Assembly (NCBI GenBank): GCA_029207755.1
Contig: JARCOQ010000003.1
Location: 95,992,646-96,056,645, forward strand
DNA from: Chamaea fasciata
Taxonomy: Eukaryota > Chordata > Aves > Passeriformes > Sylviidae
Reading direction: 5' to 3'
Length of the DNA stretch: 64,000 nucleotides
The notes beneath the pieces were generated by a model. That model searched no databases. It had not been told where the DNA came from and was given only the letters and a program-made list of their open reading frames with translations. Shown here one piece after another: positions 13,001 to 27,791 of the stretch. A program made the position numbers and the translations under genes. Within the stretch, counting starts at the first letter, position 1; each line of letters opens with the position of its first letter.

Positions 13001-16000
13001 TCTATTAGAAAAAGACTGTTAATCAGATGCCTCTTCAGTAGAACGGGAGGGGTGCTTAAGTGATTTATTGTGTCTTTTAGAAGAAAGGATGTACTTTAGA
13101 GGCTTAAATTTTTTTGAAAGGGATATTTAAGATTTGCAATAAATGTAAGTATTATTTAGAGTGGTGATGATTCTCTTGAATTTCATCTGAATGCAATCAC
13201 CAATTTATTGAGTGCTGAATGTCTAAGATGTAAACTGGTAAACAGGTAATTAAATGCCTAACTGCATGGACACAAGAAGCTAAAAAATGAGCTAAAGGCA
13301 TTTTGTTATATAAAGCACCTGTAAGAATGGGTAGCTCTTCCATTTTCTTCTAAGATCCTGGATAATATTACTTCACCTTTGCTTGCTTTCTTCAGTTTTA
13401 AAATTCAAGATCAGTTGTTGTTTGAATCTTATTACAACAGAAGACAGTGAGAGTTGTTAGCTAGGGAAGCTGCATAGCCTGAAACATCCCTTATAGTATA
13501 CCTAAGCACAAAACAATGGGGTGGAAATTTGCATAAATTTTCATATATTTGAATAAATATATGGATAAACTATTACAAACACAGATTTTAGTTTGAATTG
13601 TGTAGCAACAGAACTACAGTTTATCATTATTCTTTTCTTATTTCAAGTCTTCTTCATTAACCATTATCTAGAATAGATTTAAAATAGTAGTAATAGAAAT
13701 AACTCCTAAGAGAAAAAAGGAAGTAATGTTTCTCCATATTGTTCACACATATCTCACAGTGGGTTCTTCATATTTTTCTAAGTATGAATTTTGCTTTTGT
13801 GAATAACCACATGGCTGTAGCTACAGTACCAAATTTCCACCTGACATGGTGAATAGTAGATAAGGAATTTTTCCCCATATTTTTGTTCCATAATGCAGTA
13901 AAATTAAGTACAGGTAAAACTGGGGAATATTTTTCTGACTGGTTTTAAACTTCTCATCTTCAGCCTTTTGGCTCGAAATTTTGAGTCCATCCCTTGTATA
14001 CCCAGAAATCCAGAATGACATCTTGGGGGGCAGTTTGGTATTTAACATACATTGAACTTTTGGACCTCAAGAAAAAAACACTAGAGGATTGATCAAAATA
14101 GGTCAAGGCTCTTATTTAAAAACAAACAGTAATTAGCTGGTGGAGACTTTCTAGTTTCTGTTTGCTCCATATCTGATATGGGTTCTCCTCATTTTATATA
14201 CTTCATTTCTGTGCAGAACTCACGGTCCTCCCTTTGATCGAAACCCATGCCTTTTGAAAATCTAAAAGTGCACTGGGTAACAGAGAATTTCTTATCATAT
14301 CATTATGAAATGATCCCCATTTGTGAATTTTTGCAGGAAAATAACAGAAAAATCCCTGTGTAGACATGATAAACTGTTTCACTTATTAAGTGACAAATTC
14401 AGTGATGAGGCTGAACACAACTTGCACAACTGTCCTCATATTTAGCCTCGAAGCCAAGATTCTGCAGAACAACATTAGGGTAATCATAGATTGCTTAAGA
14501 CAAATAATGCACAGACTGTTTCACTTCATAGCAATAGGGTTGAACATATCCCTATTTACACTGAAACCTCAGGAGACTGAAACAATCTTCAGTGAATCCA
14601 GTGGTTATTTTCTCCATTGATATGTCTTGTTTAACTGTTGCATTAAAAGCATATTTGGGCCACAGCAGCACTTAATAAATGCTCAGATCCTGTAAAACAT
14701 ATTGACTTTATCTATATTACCAAGCAGGGAGTCATGGAGTCCGAAGAAGCTCCTATCTGTGTTTAATACCAGCAAGACTGTCCTTGCGTTTGGCCTAAGA
14801 CCAAGACAAAGCTCATTTCTCTATAGAAGCTTAAGGTGATCCCTTAGGGCACCTTCTAAGAGGATCTTTCTGCAGTGTGGATGAGCCCAGACTGCTATGG
14901 AAAAGAGTTTTAGGTAACAGACTTTTGCTGTGGCTGCCATAATGGATAAAAATATATGAAATCCTGCTCTCTTAATTCCAATACTTCCGACCTCTTTGTG
15001 TAACTTTATTGAGAATGTGATATTCCTAATTAATTAAGGTGGGTTTTTTAGAGATGGTTCTTCTATATCCTGAAAATATTTACATAACATATAATAAAAC
15101 TATTAATACAGTTTTTCATATGGAGATCATCTTCCTTAATGTTTTGGTCATAAGGGCCTTAACAAGCTGATTAACATGAAAACTAGTATCTTCCAGAGGG
15201 AAATGTTTGAGGTCCAGCATCCCAACCATTAATTCCAGGAAACACGACCCACTGGACAGCCCAAAGTACTTTTGGGAAAAACACTTGGAACTGTTTCAAG
15301 TTTGTGCACAGCAGGGCACAGTGGGGGCTTGAGCCTGATGAGCACATCAGGATTGGAGGAGTATCCATACTTTAACAGCTGGAATTAAAGCAAGTAGTAT
15401 GAAAACTGTGTCTGTGATAGCTTAGCAAATACAGACCAGGTTTGGCACACTAGTTAAAGCCAAATAACATGAACTCTGCTGCCCATCAGTTATCAATGGG
15501 GTTTTATACATCCTTTGAAGAATACATACCCTTGAAGAAAATGCAGCTATCAAACCAACACTGTGTCTTTTCTTCAATTACACCAACATTTTAGCCACAT
15601 TTTTGTTTATTATAGGACCACTTAAACTTTTCTCATTGTGAAGGGATTGTAACATGAATGATCATCAGAGTACTCCTGAAGGGCACTGGTATTTGCTAGA
15701 ATCAGCTCCTTACTGTTAAAATTTCATGTAAGTGTGAAAGCTGCAAACAGACAAAAAATTCAGTCACATGATATGGATGACACATTTACTAAAACATTTC
15801 CCAAGGCAATTTACATTCTCATGTCTTCTTTCCCAGGTTGCGTTATTAAAAAGGGAAATAGGAAATAGGTACCTAGAATTAGATCTTTCACAGATGAAAA
15901 TACAAAGTTAATGGTGTTGTGTAAGGCACGTGGGGGTAGAAAGGTGCCATGACTTTAACAGTGTGCAAAAGAGATGCAAGGATTCCTGCTTAGTTCAGGA

Positions 16001-17160
16001 AGCCTGGAGAGGACAAACGGACTGCGGTATTATCTGGGACCCTACTGTAAGCACCAGTACTTGCCACCTTAAAGCCAGGGGAAAAATCTGCATTCCCTTC
16101 AGTAAAAAAACAAATAAAACATTACAGCTTAAAATGCATTTCCACTGAAAAATAGGTGCAAAACCTTGCATTCAGATGGTGTGGAGATGGATTGTACAGA
16201 CACTTCTGCCATAAAAATTCATACCTAATCTTTTGCCATGACTGGCAGTCACAGACTGAGAGGCATCACCCAACAAGGATTGTGCAAACATTATTCTACC
16301 TGCTTTTTAAAAGCACAAAGGGCACGAGAACCGATGTGACAGACTTTTGGGCTTGTGTTTGCTCTTTTTGTTGTGAAAAACGAACTTCATATATATGCAT
16401 ATACATATAAATACATATATTTAAATAGAATAAAATTATAATTTATTAACTTCTGTACTTGTTGTCAGTTAATTGGTTCTCATACATTTAAATATCTGAT
16501 CTTTCCTGGCTGCCATATCACACCAATAGGGAACTTCAGTATATATTATAATTCCAGCATGTTTCTTTCATTACTGAATTTAAATGTTACTTTTTCTAGG
16601 ATGCTTACACAACCGCATATAAATGAAAATGTGCACTTGCTCTTAGTTGTGTCTATTACTTTAAAACATCCAAGAGTGAATCTTTGAAGCTGGTCCTCCT
16701 AGTTTCTTCTCTTATCCTTGCTACTATTAGGTCTTTGTTATGTTTGGGTTGCAACTCCAAAGCTCTGCCTGTGTGTTGTATTTTGATGGTTCTTCCTCTT
16801 GAAGCTCATGTGACATCACAAATATGAAGCCTGTGATGAATTCATCCAGACAGCTCTGAAACAGGCAAAGTTTGGGGTGGATGTAAGAAGATGTTCATCA
16901 TCCTCTCTGCAGCTACAGTTAAGCATTTATGGAGTGAATGCATCCAGAAGCAAGACATTTCCCTCTCCAGCAACTCAATTGAAAAACCTGACATACCAGC
17001 AGAAAACAGAATGGAAAAGGGGCAAGGTGTCTGAATCAGTCTCCTGGATTATTGAAACTTCTACCACAAATACTGTTTATCACTTCTATCATTCCAGAAA
17101 AAAACCCCTACCACAACATGTTGTAAACTACTTAGAGGCTGCTTTGTGAGCTTTTAAGCC
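10049..17160. other. Non-coding stretch, no gene recognised
   Basis: A CT-rich patch (about 10310-10510) and a palindrome cluster (10248-10298) stand out. Open frames on both strands are under 100 codons and overlap each other in antisense, as expected by chance. I see no recognisable transposon. Confidence 0.55.
10248..10298. repeat. Palindrome flanked by direct repeats
   Basis: GTATACAGCTGTATAC (10260-10275) is a perfect 16-bp palindrome. It is bracketed by two copies of ACAAAGTATAC and two copies of ATTGACAAA. The arrangement suggests local slippage or template switching. Confidence 0.7.
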
Positions 17161-17940
17161 ACCCCTGTCATAGGGGCAGCAACCTCTGAGAAGAAGGCCA
17201 GCAGACAGATAGGAGCTGAAATCTTGTCAGCTGTCTGACTTTAATCCACTGATACTTTAGACTCAAAACCCTAACACATAATTTTCCTTGCAAACAAACA
17301 TTCAATGTATAGTCAGCTCTCCATTATCCCTGGCAGATTATCCAGTTTGCTGATAAATAGTGCCACAAACGCAGACATCCATACTGGCTCTGTGCAGGCT
17401 AGCCCAGGTCTGGCAGAGCTTATTAGCTTAATCTCTGCAAAAATAGTTCTGTACAGCTTCCAGAGCCAGCTCCGGGTGCCTCCGCACCATGTTGCTGGAA
17501 CCAGTGTGCTAGGGAGTGCAATGCAGGCATCCAAATGGTCTGTGGGAAGCCAGCTCATGTCCAGCAAGGCTTCAGATTTTGCCAGCCCTACATTAACACC
17601 AGCTCATACAGGGGTTAAAAACACAGATAGCTTTCTGTAACTCACCCTTTTCCTGCTTGTTCCCATTAATTCATTAGCATAGTTATTGTGAGTTCAGCCT
17701 TAGGCCACAAGAAAGGTCCCAGAAGACTTTAGCCTTAGCCAGGGAATGCACTGAGCAACATCTAATTAACCCCAACCAAAAGCAGGTCCTGGGGACTGTG
17801 GCGAGGAGGCAGAGCCAGGGCCATGTTGCCAAGTAACTGTAGGAAGGGAGTCCTGGAGCCAGTTCAGCGCCTTGCTCCCTTGTGTTCTTGTATTTCAAGC
17901 AGAGCCCCAGAACTCCCTCTTTAGGAAATTTTAAATACAA
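17160..17940. other. GC-raised stretch, possible conserved element
   Basis: This block is less AT-rich than its flanks and keeps a 111-codon plus frame (17305-17640) overlapped by an 84-codon minus frame (17313-17567). Neither protein has a recognisable motif. Both being open is explained simply by fewer AT-rich stop codons. It could be a conserved non-coding element or an old unclassified repeat; I cannot decide from sequence alone. Confidence 0.25.
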
Positions 17941-20900
17941 ACAAATTCAGTGTTCGCAGTGTCCTTATCAAGTAGAGTGGATGATCAGATTTAAACAGAT
18001 CCTGGTGTCTTGAATTTGCAGGGAGATATGCACTGGAACATGACCAAAGTTAATAAATTATAAAATGCTTTGGTATAATTCAGGATGGGAAATATTACAG
18101 AAACATGAACACACTGCTCTTTTCAATCCTCTTGCCCTTTCAGGTTTTTCTATGTTTGCTGAGATAACCCAAAAGCATGCTAATTATTGCACAGATGTGG
18201 GATTTTTTTTTTGCCAAATTATATTGATATTATCAACTCAGTTTATTTATTCATCCAAATGGCTGCCAGCTGCAGAGAGATTTGTGTTTTTATTACTCAC
18301 CTATGCCAGAGTCAGACTGGTGGCTAAGGGGTGAAAGGTCCCACATTAGATTACTGATCCCTTGAGCCAGGCAGTCCTTCAGACCAAGCACTCTCTAATG
18401 CATATTTTGTACCACAAAATCAACTCACTTTTCAAGGTGACATAGTCACAATTTAAAAAAAAAAAAAAAAAAAAAAAGAAGGGAAATAGAAACAAGTTGA
18501 TGTTCTTAACCACAGTAACCCATTTGTCTAACACAGCAAGTTTGATTTCTGGGGTCACACCTCTCCTTCATTTCTAAAATGCAGGCAAGCAGGCCAGGTA
18601 AATGAAAATGAGGAGAAACATATGCAAGCTTCCCTCAATTTATAGGTGCCTATACAGATACATTTATACGTATCTGTATTTGTACACAAACATTTGCACA
18701 CACTCTTTTGCATTGGAAATATTAGCATTTTCAGGAAGATTTTTGTTAAATGTTTTATGTTACCTGCTTAGGAAAAAACTGGGAAAATAAAAACAAAGTT
18801 ATTTGTTCCAGGGTGGTCCCACTCAATCAAAATGCTTTGGTTTATTGTGCAGAAATGTTTCATTTGAATCATACTGATGTCAGGTTGCATCTGTTCACCA
18901 CCTTGTGGGAGTCCCACTGGAACTGTGATGCAGATGCTACCTAACTCCATGTTTTCTCATGGACTTCCTGGGCTGACTGTGATGCTATGTATCTTCCCCT
19001 ATGGGCAAGTCATGTAGGAAACTGAATCTCATGATTTGCAAGGCTGATGGTAAATATACTACAGCAAATTAGCCCTTCCTGCAAGGCAGGGTAAAATACG
19101 ACAAGCAAAGTACAATGCCCATAAAGCTTTCCTTTGGAGACTGAAGTGTTACTGTGCATCAAACATTTCAACTTGATTCAGTACACCGAGATGAAGTATT
19201 TCAACCTGGGATTGCAGAAATAATTAATTTCAATTAAAGTACTACAGAAAGTATTGTGTTATGAAACTGATTGTTTCAACTTTCTGACTCACAATAAATT
19301 TAGATATTTTGACTGCAGAGGAGAAAAACAGGTCAGAAATTCCTGATTTTTTGCTATATCAAATAATCTGATTCCAACTCAGATATAACTCAGCTCGTAT
19401 TAAAAAAAATCACTCCACATACTTGGATTCTGATTTTTACCGTAAGACATCTCGTCCACCCATATTCCCTCACTGTCCCCATGTAGCAAACAACAAAACT
19501 GAGGGCAGGACAGAAGATGAAGGCATACCAACCTCCTCTCACACACAGCTTGATATCTAGAGGGAAATTCAGCAGGACCTAAAGCTTACGTACATAGAGC
19601 CAACAAATCTGCATTTCCTTGTGCACAGTAACCAAAAGAACCTTATGGTCAACTGCAGCTCATTGGAATTCAGAGGTATCTCCCATACAGGCAGAAGGGT
19701 AGAGCAGCAAGTTTAACACCAAGACCAAGACTGCAGAGCCAAGCTGCCCAGCCAACGAGTGCCCTGTTCTCAAGGGCACTGGTGAATTTGCAGCATGAGG
19801 CAGTTTTGTGCAAGAAAGAGGAGGCTGGTTCTCTAGGACTCATCATGATTTCCATTCAAAACAATGGGTAAGACTTTGCAAATATATGATGGAGGTCAAT
19901 AGTACATAGAAGTATAATTTTTATTAGAAGTAATGAATTTGGGGATGTCTTATAATAATTTGGGAGCAATGCAAGACACAAAAGGACACACACTGAAGAA
20001 TTTAGGGTAGAAAGCACTGACATACCCAGTATTAACTTTTCCAGGCATTTCCCTTCAGGTCAGCCAGGTTCTGATGTCACAAAGAGCATATGGCCTTGGG
20101 CAATAAATACCTGTTTTTTCCCAGCCTCATGCTTTTTGCATTTCCCAAATTCTCACTAGGCAGTCCAATTGCACAAGTACTTCATAATGTAGTGGGGACC
20201 AAGAAAGAAATGTAATTACTCTTATGAAGACCCCTCTTCATAAAACATCTTCTGGCTGTTGGGGCAGATAATATGGCCCTAATTACTTAAATAAGTCACT
20301 GGTGTTTAAATTAAAATTGAGACCTAGATACAATTGACTGTTTTGACTGTTTACTCTGGAAGTAAATGCGGCTAAGAGTGGCACACACTTTCCAGTTTGC
20401 CTACGGCAGTAAAAACCCCTCAAGCCAGCCCTGTCAGGAGTGGTGCTGACATGCAGTAATGGTGCAGTTATGAGTAGATAATACAATGCAATTAACAGAT
20501 CTCATTATGAGTCCTTAAGTGAGTGCATCACATTGCAAAATTTTGATATGCATCTCATAATTGGTGCAGCATCCATTCTGCCCACAGTACCAGATATTCT
20601 TATTTAATCTTACACTGTCTGATCTGGTTTATACTGCACCATGATTTTCTAAAGATTGCAAACCAAGACCTGACTGACCTCCTGCCCTAACACGTGTAAC
20701 ACCCACAGTGAAGTTACTGGTCTCACATAACTAAGCCTTATGGACAAAAGCTCTGGAGGGGAAAGATAACTGTACTCCCTCTGTTGGTGGAAAACGAAAA
20801 ATGATGCTTAAAACATCCTAATCCACAAAGACTACCTTGTCTGTAAATGTTTTTTGTGGCAAAACTTCCTATAAAATGGATTTAGGGAGACAAAAGGGAG

Positions 20901-23600
20901 ATGTGAAAAGGAAATGGAATTCTTACCATATATTTAATAAAGAAATTATTTATTACTACCAAATTTTGGAAATTGTTTTTGCCTTTCTTTCTGTGAAGGT
21001 CTCACTTTGAGGGCTAATATATTCTGAAGGGCTCTGCTATATCACAAGGAAGACAAGGAGAAAAAAGGAAACTCCAGCTTTATTAAAGCAGCAGCATCAA
21101 AATTTGACTGGATAGTGGTGTTGCCCAAGTAAGAACAGGAAAACTGCCCATTTTGGGCAGGACAGATCTGCAATCTGGCCATGCTGGGGCCAAGGGATCT
21201 GGTTAGATAAGACAGAAAACTGCTGAGGATAACCAGATTGTTGTGACCCTCTCTTACCTCGTGAGTTACACTACAGGCCTGAAGAGCCAGGCTTTTTGCT
21301 GTTTTCGAGGGAAGTATCATTGTTTCTGGAGTGGTAACTGCTGCTGTGGGAGAGCAGCGTGCTAAGCCCTTGTGCTGTCCAACTCACTGGTAGCAGTAGG
21401 AGCAGAAAACTGACCTCCAGCTTCATCTTTCACCTCCCCTTCCCTAAAGCATACCTTCCTTTCTATTCTTATCTCCTGGTGTAAGTCTTACTTGTAGCCG
21501 TATTAAAATCATTGGTTCTGCAAGTTTTATCTGCAATGGGGCTGCACTAGATCGAGGTGGATAGTTGCATTGTAACTTGACCTGCACTCAGGTGATGGGT
21601 TGTAGAGGGTTTGGCAAAGATATGTGTTCATGACAAGTTGTTGCTGGTGGCATCTCCCTTGCTGATGGCCCATAACCTCAAGTCCTGTCCTTCACAGATC
21701 TTTTAATCAGAGATCTTGTTTGGGACTTGAATTCTTCATGAACATGGGCTTTACTCATCAGAGTTACAGAAAGAAGCCAAGCCAGGAGGTCAGTGTCCTG
21801 TTCACCTTGCCTCCTGCATGCACTGATGTATGACACAAGGTTCCTTTCTATTTTAGTTTATTTGCTTAATTAGAAGTAAAGAAAACACACTTCTGTTGTA
21901 ACTGCATGTTCTTCTCCTTAGTAGGAACAGCTTTTGCTACTTATGACAGCTGCAATCTTTACCTGCTCTCCTGTCATTTCACTGGGTTCTCAACTGAGAT
22001 GCTTACTTGATGCCTCATTCCACTGCTGCTGCATCTTCTGAATTTTCAGGGTGAAGGTTTTCAAAACAAATTAATTTGCATGATTCCCATTTATGTCAAC
22101 TGCATACCATCCCCGTCACTGCAAACAAATGAAAAAAAATTGCATTTTTCCTCCAGCCATTTGAATTAGATAACACTATCTTTCCAAAGAAGTAGCTCCC
22201 CTTACCTTTTATTTTGCATGCTTAAAATACATAACTAAATCACTTCAATGCATTATGTATACAAGTTCAACAGATGTGCAAAAGATACTTTAAAATCACT
22301 GATTAAGATTATAATGTACTGCATTTGAGAAATAGCCATCTAAAGAAGAGTAAGGGTTGATTCTGTCAACAAGTGAATTAAACCAAATCGTAGGTACCTT
22401 TTCTATCTGCACATCCTTAACAGCCATGAATAGCATTGCCAAATGGATAGAGAAGACCAGACTCAGGACCACAAATAGCCTTTCTGCTGGATGATAAAAC
22501 ACAATATATCCCCTCTTTGACTCTGATGGGTGAAAAAATATGTGTGGGGTGATAAGGGCCAGGAATAAATAACAGTAGAGTGCACTGTTGAAAAAGAATA
22601 GTCAGCTGCCTTCATATTTAAGAAAAAAAGAAGAAGAAAAAAAAAGACCTTAATACAACAATTATCATTAAGAATGATTTTTCCACCACCTAACTGACAA
22701 GTAAATTATCACGTCTGTACCTGCATGTTGAGTTACTGCTTCACCTTCACCAGTAAACAAAGAGGGGGGAAAATTGCTTTCAGTGACAACTTTTTTTTCC
22801 AAAGAGCCAAGCTGTTTGTGCTTTCTTCTCTTTTTCTTTCTCTACATGTTTTGTTGTTGAAAAAAATCGGATATAATTAGATAAAGTGGTAGCATAAAGC
22901 CAGGAGAGCTTTTGCTAGAAATCAGGGAAATTGTGTCTCATTTACTGTTATCCCTTCAGTTACCTCCCTCCATCAGTACTTTACTCCTATAGCCTTCCCT
23001 AAAAATATTAAAAGGTTAATTAATATTTAATAAAATAAAAGCCTTTATTCTACTTTATTGAATGCTGAAGAGGTATTAATGAGCAAATGGATACTGTGTC
23101 AGGTCACAAATATATAGACCCTATGGATCCATCTAAATTCAGCTCTACTTCCCTTCTTTATTTCCTGGCATTTCAAAAGAGAGAAAAGTTAAATCTTTTT
23201 TCCTCTTTGCTATCTTTTATGAAACAGATATCTGGAGAAATTAATTTTTTAAAAGGAAGGACAGTGTTCTTACTGCAGCTTTATCAGAAGACTACAAGAA
23301 TTAGGTATTGCAAATAAGCATACTAACATAGAGGAGGCTCATAGTAAAATTTTAAAAAGCTCCTAAGATGCTGAAAACATCAGCCTGATTAATCACATCC
23401 CAACAGGACCTATTTTTCATCAATGGGATCATGATGTAACCAGCTTGTACATAGAGATTCATGGGACAAATGCCTAAAGGTAGATGAGATGAATCCCAAT
23501 AGAAGTACCCATAATTCTGCTTCCTCCCACACCCAGAGGTGTCTCAGCCTGGATGGAGGAAAACAAATCTTATGTGCTTGCAGCCAAGAAGGATCCAAAA
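17941..23600. other. AT-rich non-coding stretch
   Basis: No gene or known repeat is recognised apart from a 23-base A tract. Open frames are short and unstructured. Confidence 0.6.
18455..18477. repeat. Poly-A tract (23 nt)
   Basis: Twenty-three consecutive A residues. No recognisable retroelement body precedes it. Confidence 0.92.
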
Positions 23601-23619
23601 ACAACTAACTTGTGGCTGT

Positions 23620-24015
23620 TCCCTGAGAGGCTCCATCCAGCAGGTTTGTTGAAGCCCTCCCAGCAACACTTCAACCCACAGCCCCTGCTAGGCTATTACA
23701 GTGTAGGAGCCCAACACCACCAAGTGGTTCAGCATTCCAACACTGCTTCACCAGCCTTGGCAGGTCCCTTGGGGGCCCCCAGACAAACCCTGAGGGAGCC
23801 AGCTGGCTGTTTGCTGCTTGGGTGCTGCAGGTGTCAGCCCAGGACATCAGGCTGAAATGCCAGCAGACTGGAAGGCCATGAAGGAGCTGAGGAACTGACA
23901 CACCACTCCAACAGAAGCTCCTGGTCACAGGGCAGGCTGTGCAAACCTCTGGGTGGGCTCCAGGGAGATCCACCACAGCTCGTGAGTCAAGCTGCTCAGT
24001 GGTGAGGATGCACAC
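23620..24015. other. GC-rich island, unclassified
   Basis: Roughly 400 bp of markedly GC-richer sequence, with many CCAGC/CTGCT blocks, interrupts AT-rich surroundings. Overlapping frames are open on plus (23553-23855) and minus (23671-24015), but neither shows a domain. CpG is sparse, so it is not a typical CpG-island promoter. It may be an unclassified interspersed repeat. Confidence 0.35.
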
Positions 24016-24414
24016 CCAGATTGCAAGAGTCCTGAGTGTACTTCTCTTTATTTAAATTATTTTTTCTCATCTGGTAATCTATTTCAAGGTGAAGATATGC
24101 TCACCCTATCCTATAAAAGCTATTCCATTGTACAAAACCCAGATTTCAAGGTGAGCTGTCAGGAAGAGAGGCTGCACATTACTCTCTAGGTCTTTTCCCT
24201 GGGAAAGGGAGGAGTGCCAGCCCCTTGCTGCTGAAGCTATATATGCCTTTTATGTGAAAAAGCCATTAGACTGAAATCCAAAATTCATGACAGGAGTATG
24301 TCTCTCTTTCTTCTTAGCTGACTGTAAAAGCAGAGTATATAGCAAAGGAGCTAACCGAAAATGCAGATGCTGATTGTAATGCATGAAAAAGAAAGAAGTT
24401 TTTTTGCTATTTCC

Positions 24415-24430
24415 AAAAAAAAAAAAAAAA
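24415..24430. repeat. Poly-A tract (16 nt)
   Basis: Sixteen consecutive A residues in unique sequence. Confidence 0.9.
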
Positions 24431-26801
24431 GAGTCTAGTATCAGTTTATATTGAACAAGAGATTGCTTTCCTATTTATACAACTATAACCCTACCTGCCT
24501 TGGCTTAGATTTGATGTTCTGACAGACTGTCCTCCCTGTTCTACAGATGCCAGGGAGCAGTTTCACTCAGCACATTCCTGTGACCTTCTGCACTGGCACA
24601 GGAGGTTTTATCCTCTTTTCTCCCTGCATTTTGCAGCCTCTCTCCTCCAGGCAACCCTAAGAAAAGCAGTGTCATCTTAAGTCAGGACTGAGAAGCATCC
24701 TCTTAAAATACAGTGAAGTACAGAGGCTTCACTGGAGGTGCAGGACACTGTCAGTGCTGAATGCTGGCTTTAGCTTCATTTTCAAAGAGCATTGCAGTCA
24801 CACAGTAAAACTCAAGCTAAAACTTTTTGATCTTTTATACCATCTCACATTATTTAGGTTTCCAAATGAAAGTTTAAGCAACCCACAATTTTGTTTAACG
24901 AATACAGCAAGCTTTGGGGATCACTTTCAAAACACCTCATTTGCATCAATTCAGCTGGTCTCTTCCTTGTTGGTGAAGATGAAAGTGTGTTTCTATCTTA
25001 TTTTTCCCTCTACTCAGACAATGAGGCACTCTTTCCTTTCAAAGAGGAAAAAGAACTAGATCAGCAAACTCGCCCTCCCCTTTTCCAGTGTTTCTTTGAC
25101 TGCATAATTGAAATGCAGGAAAAAATGCACAAAAGCAAGAGGCACAGATGTTTACATCACAGGTACCTCAAATATCTTAAAAGTATCCTAACTGTGTATA
25201 GCCTGTGAATATATTTCATGCCTCACTCACTGAGAATTAGCATTGAAAGTCATCACAGTGAACACAGGGAACTGGATGAATTTCAATCTACTGCAGAAAC
25301 CAGCCACTTATGTTGTTTGATGTCATCTGCAGTCACATCACTGCAGACATCTTTTGCAAGACTAGTAAAAGAAACGTTGTCATTTTTGACATGGCTGCCT
25401 GTCCCTCTTCACTGCTCGAGTGACAGCATTCACAGCTCTCTTCCCATTGCTCAGGGTATATAACAAACCCAGGTGCAGAGATGAGTCTCCCAGGCTTTCC
25501 TTTGAAGAATGTCAGATCAGCTCTGCTTCTTTTAAAACCGCTCCCTTGGACCAGCTGACATTTCTGCAAGCCACACAACACTGAGGAGTCAGGATTTCAG
25601 GCAACTGATACCACTTTGGGGACACACAAGCTGTAATCTAAATGCAAGCTACAAAGCCAATATTAACAATACATGCAACTGAATGTCACGGGGATAGGAA
25701 AACACACTGCAACATTAAGAGAATTAAGGAAAAAACAGGTATCAAATGGGTGAAATAATTTACATTGAGCACCTCACTTATTGGCCTCTTCACTTGTCAC
25801 AGAACATCAATATTGTGTTAATGAACTGCCCTGTGCCAGCTCTACCAAAGAGAAAAACAGGGGATTTGTGATAATGTAAAGGAGAGAGACCAGTCTACTT
25901 AATTTTAAGCACTTATTTCAGGCACCTAAACAGGAGCCTTGTCACCCTGGGCTCTTTCTATGGTGAGTGAAGTGTGGGAGAAACATCTCCGGGGGATGCT
26001 TCTGGCCTCTTGAGCTGTGAATTGGCTTCTAGTGGTGCATCTCACTCTTCATTTCTCAAGAACAAAATGAAAAGCCTTAATTTAGGAATCTCTGACCTTC
26101 TCCTTCAAGTCCTCCTCATCCTTCCCTCAAAGGCCTAAAGCTCCATTATGCTTCAAAAACCTGAGAGCAGCACTTGAATGCTGGGATGCAGTTTCCTGCC
26201 TAGGAACAAAGTTGAAGTAACTGCTGTGGCAAGGGAGAGGCTCAGGGAGCTACAGTTTTGTTCAGAAAAGAACAAAGAACTTGTCCCAATTATCCAAAGT
26301 TGTATGTCTGCTAAATTGGGCTAGAAATGAGTTTGGAAATCTCAGCTCATGTGATGGATTGGTAGTAATGATTCTTGCAGTGAAAAATAGAAATATTTAA
26401 GGCTTTCCCTGGAACTACATTTCTCACACTAGCCTTGTGGAGAAGCAAGAGCTGAAGAAACCCCATATGTGTCAGTATATTTCAGATTTTCATGGGCATC
26501 TGGGTAGAAAAAAACTTTTGAAGAGATCAGTTCAAAAAGCACTTTTTGTCTGTTCAATCATGGCTATCTTTCCAGAAACCAGCCTCTCAATGAAATTTAA
26601 CATAGTTTTTTGTCTTCAGGGTTACTGCTGGTTTACAATTTAGACATTTCAACTAACCTCATGAAATCACTGCATCAAGAAATGTCCTCAAGTATACACA
26701 GCCATGTGCAATCAAAACCAAGTTATTTTTCTCCCACACCAATGATGTACAGATTAAATGTTGCATGTAAGAACTTGCAAAAATTTTTTAAAAATATTGA
26801 A

Positions 26802-26829
26802 AATCAATCAATCAATCAATCAATCAATA
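26802..26829. repeat. (AATC)n microsatellite
   Basis: About seven tandem AATC units. In one frame it reads as an artificial INQS repeat, which accounts for part of the 110-codon frame across it. Confidence 0.93.
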
Positions 26830-27732
26830 ATAAAAAATATAGACATACTCAACACTTGAGCAAACACGAAATGGAGAAAAGAGTGGAGGAAATAAAGGTA
26901 GTAAATGAAATTAAATTCAGCCTTTTATTTTATCCTAAATAGAAATCACTGCAGCAATAATGCACAACCGAATCAGTAGAATTTTTTTTAAAAGTCAAAG
27001 TGCATCTAGCAGTTAAAAAAGGTCGAGTATACACTCTTCTTGATCGTGACTAATGGAGAGAGGTTAGACTGGCTTTACTGAGGCTTTAGTTGGCTGGCTT
27101 TAATTGAGGCTGCCTTATGCTCTGCAAGAATCAGCTTTCCCAAGCTTCTGGACAGGGCAATATGAAAACTCAATAGGATGGAGAAACTAATATGGTGTTA
27201 ATGTTGTCTCTTTGAATTTGATGGATTTGTGATTCAGAAAACCTGACACAGGAGGAGGATCCCATCTCACTTGAAGATCATCTGCATATCCTGTTGAGAA
27301 CTTAAAGCAGAGAAGAAATTGAAGCAGAACAAGGGGTATGGGATTTCATCAGCCTGTTGTTATTCACAGCTACATCTGCTACTGCTACAATTTAAAAAGG
27401 CAACTCATTTTTTAAACTCAGATAAAATTTCTGCTTACTTTCAATGATTGCAGATCCTTAGAAAGTTACCTTTAAACTCCATCGAGTCACAATATCCATA
27501 CCCTGTGAAAAAGTGGGTTTGGTCTGCTGGAGAATCTGCAAAGGAAGGGCTCAGCAATGATCCTGAAGGTTTAGTACTGCTTGTCTGTGAGCATCCATGT
27601 GCTGGTAGAGCAACCATGCTCATGTGATGTGCAAGGGGCATGCAAGGATGAAGTGCACATGCACCCCAATACAGTCCAGTGAGAGGCTCCCAGCAGCAGC
27701 TCTGCCAGGGCCTGATGACACACACAATACAT

Positions 27733-27791
27733 GTTTTGTTGTTTTGGGGGGTTTTTTTGGTTTTTTTTTTGTGTGTGTGTGTGTATGTATG
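27733..27791. repeat. T/G-rich tract with (GT)n
   Basis: TTG units, six G residues, T runs and then (GT)n. In antisense it reads as a TH/KK low-complexity peptide, so the overlapping minus frames are not genes. Confidence 0.9.
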
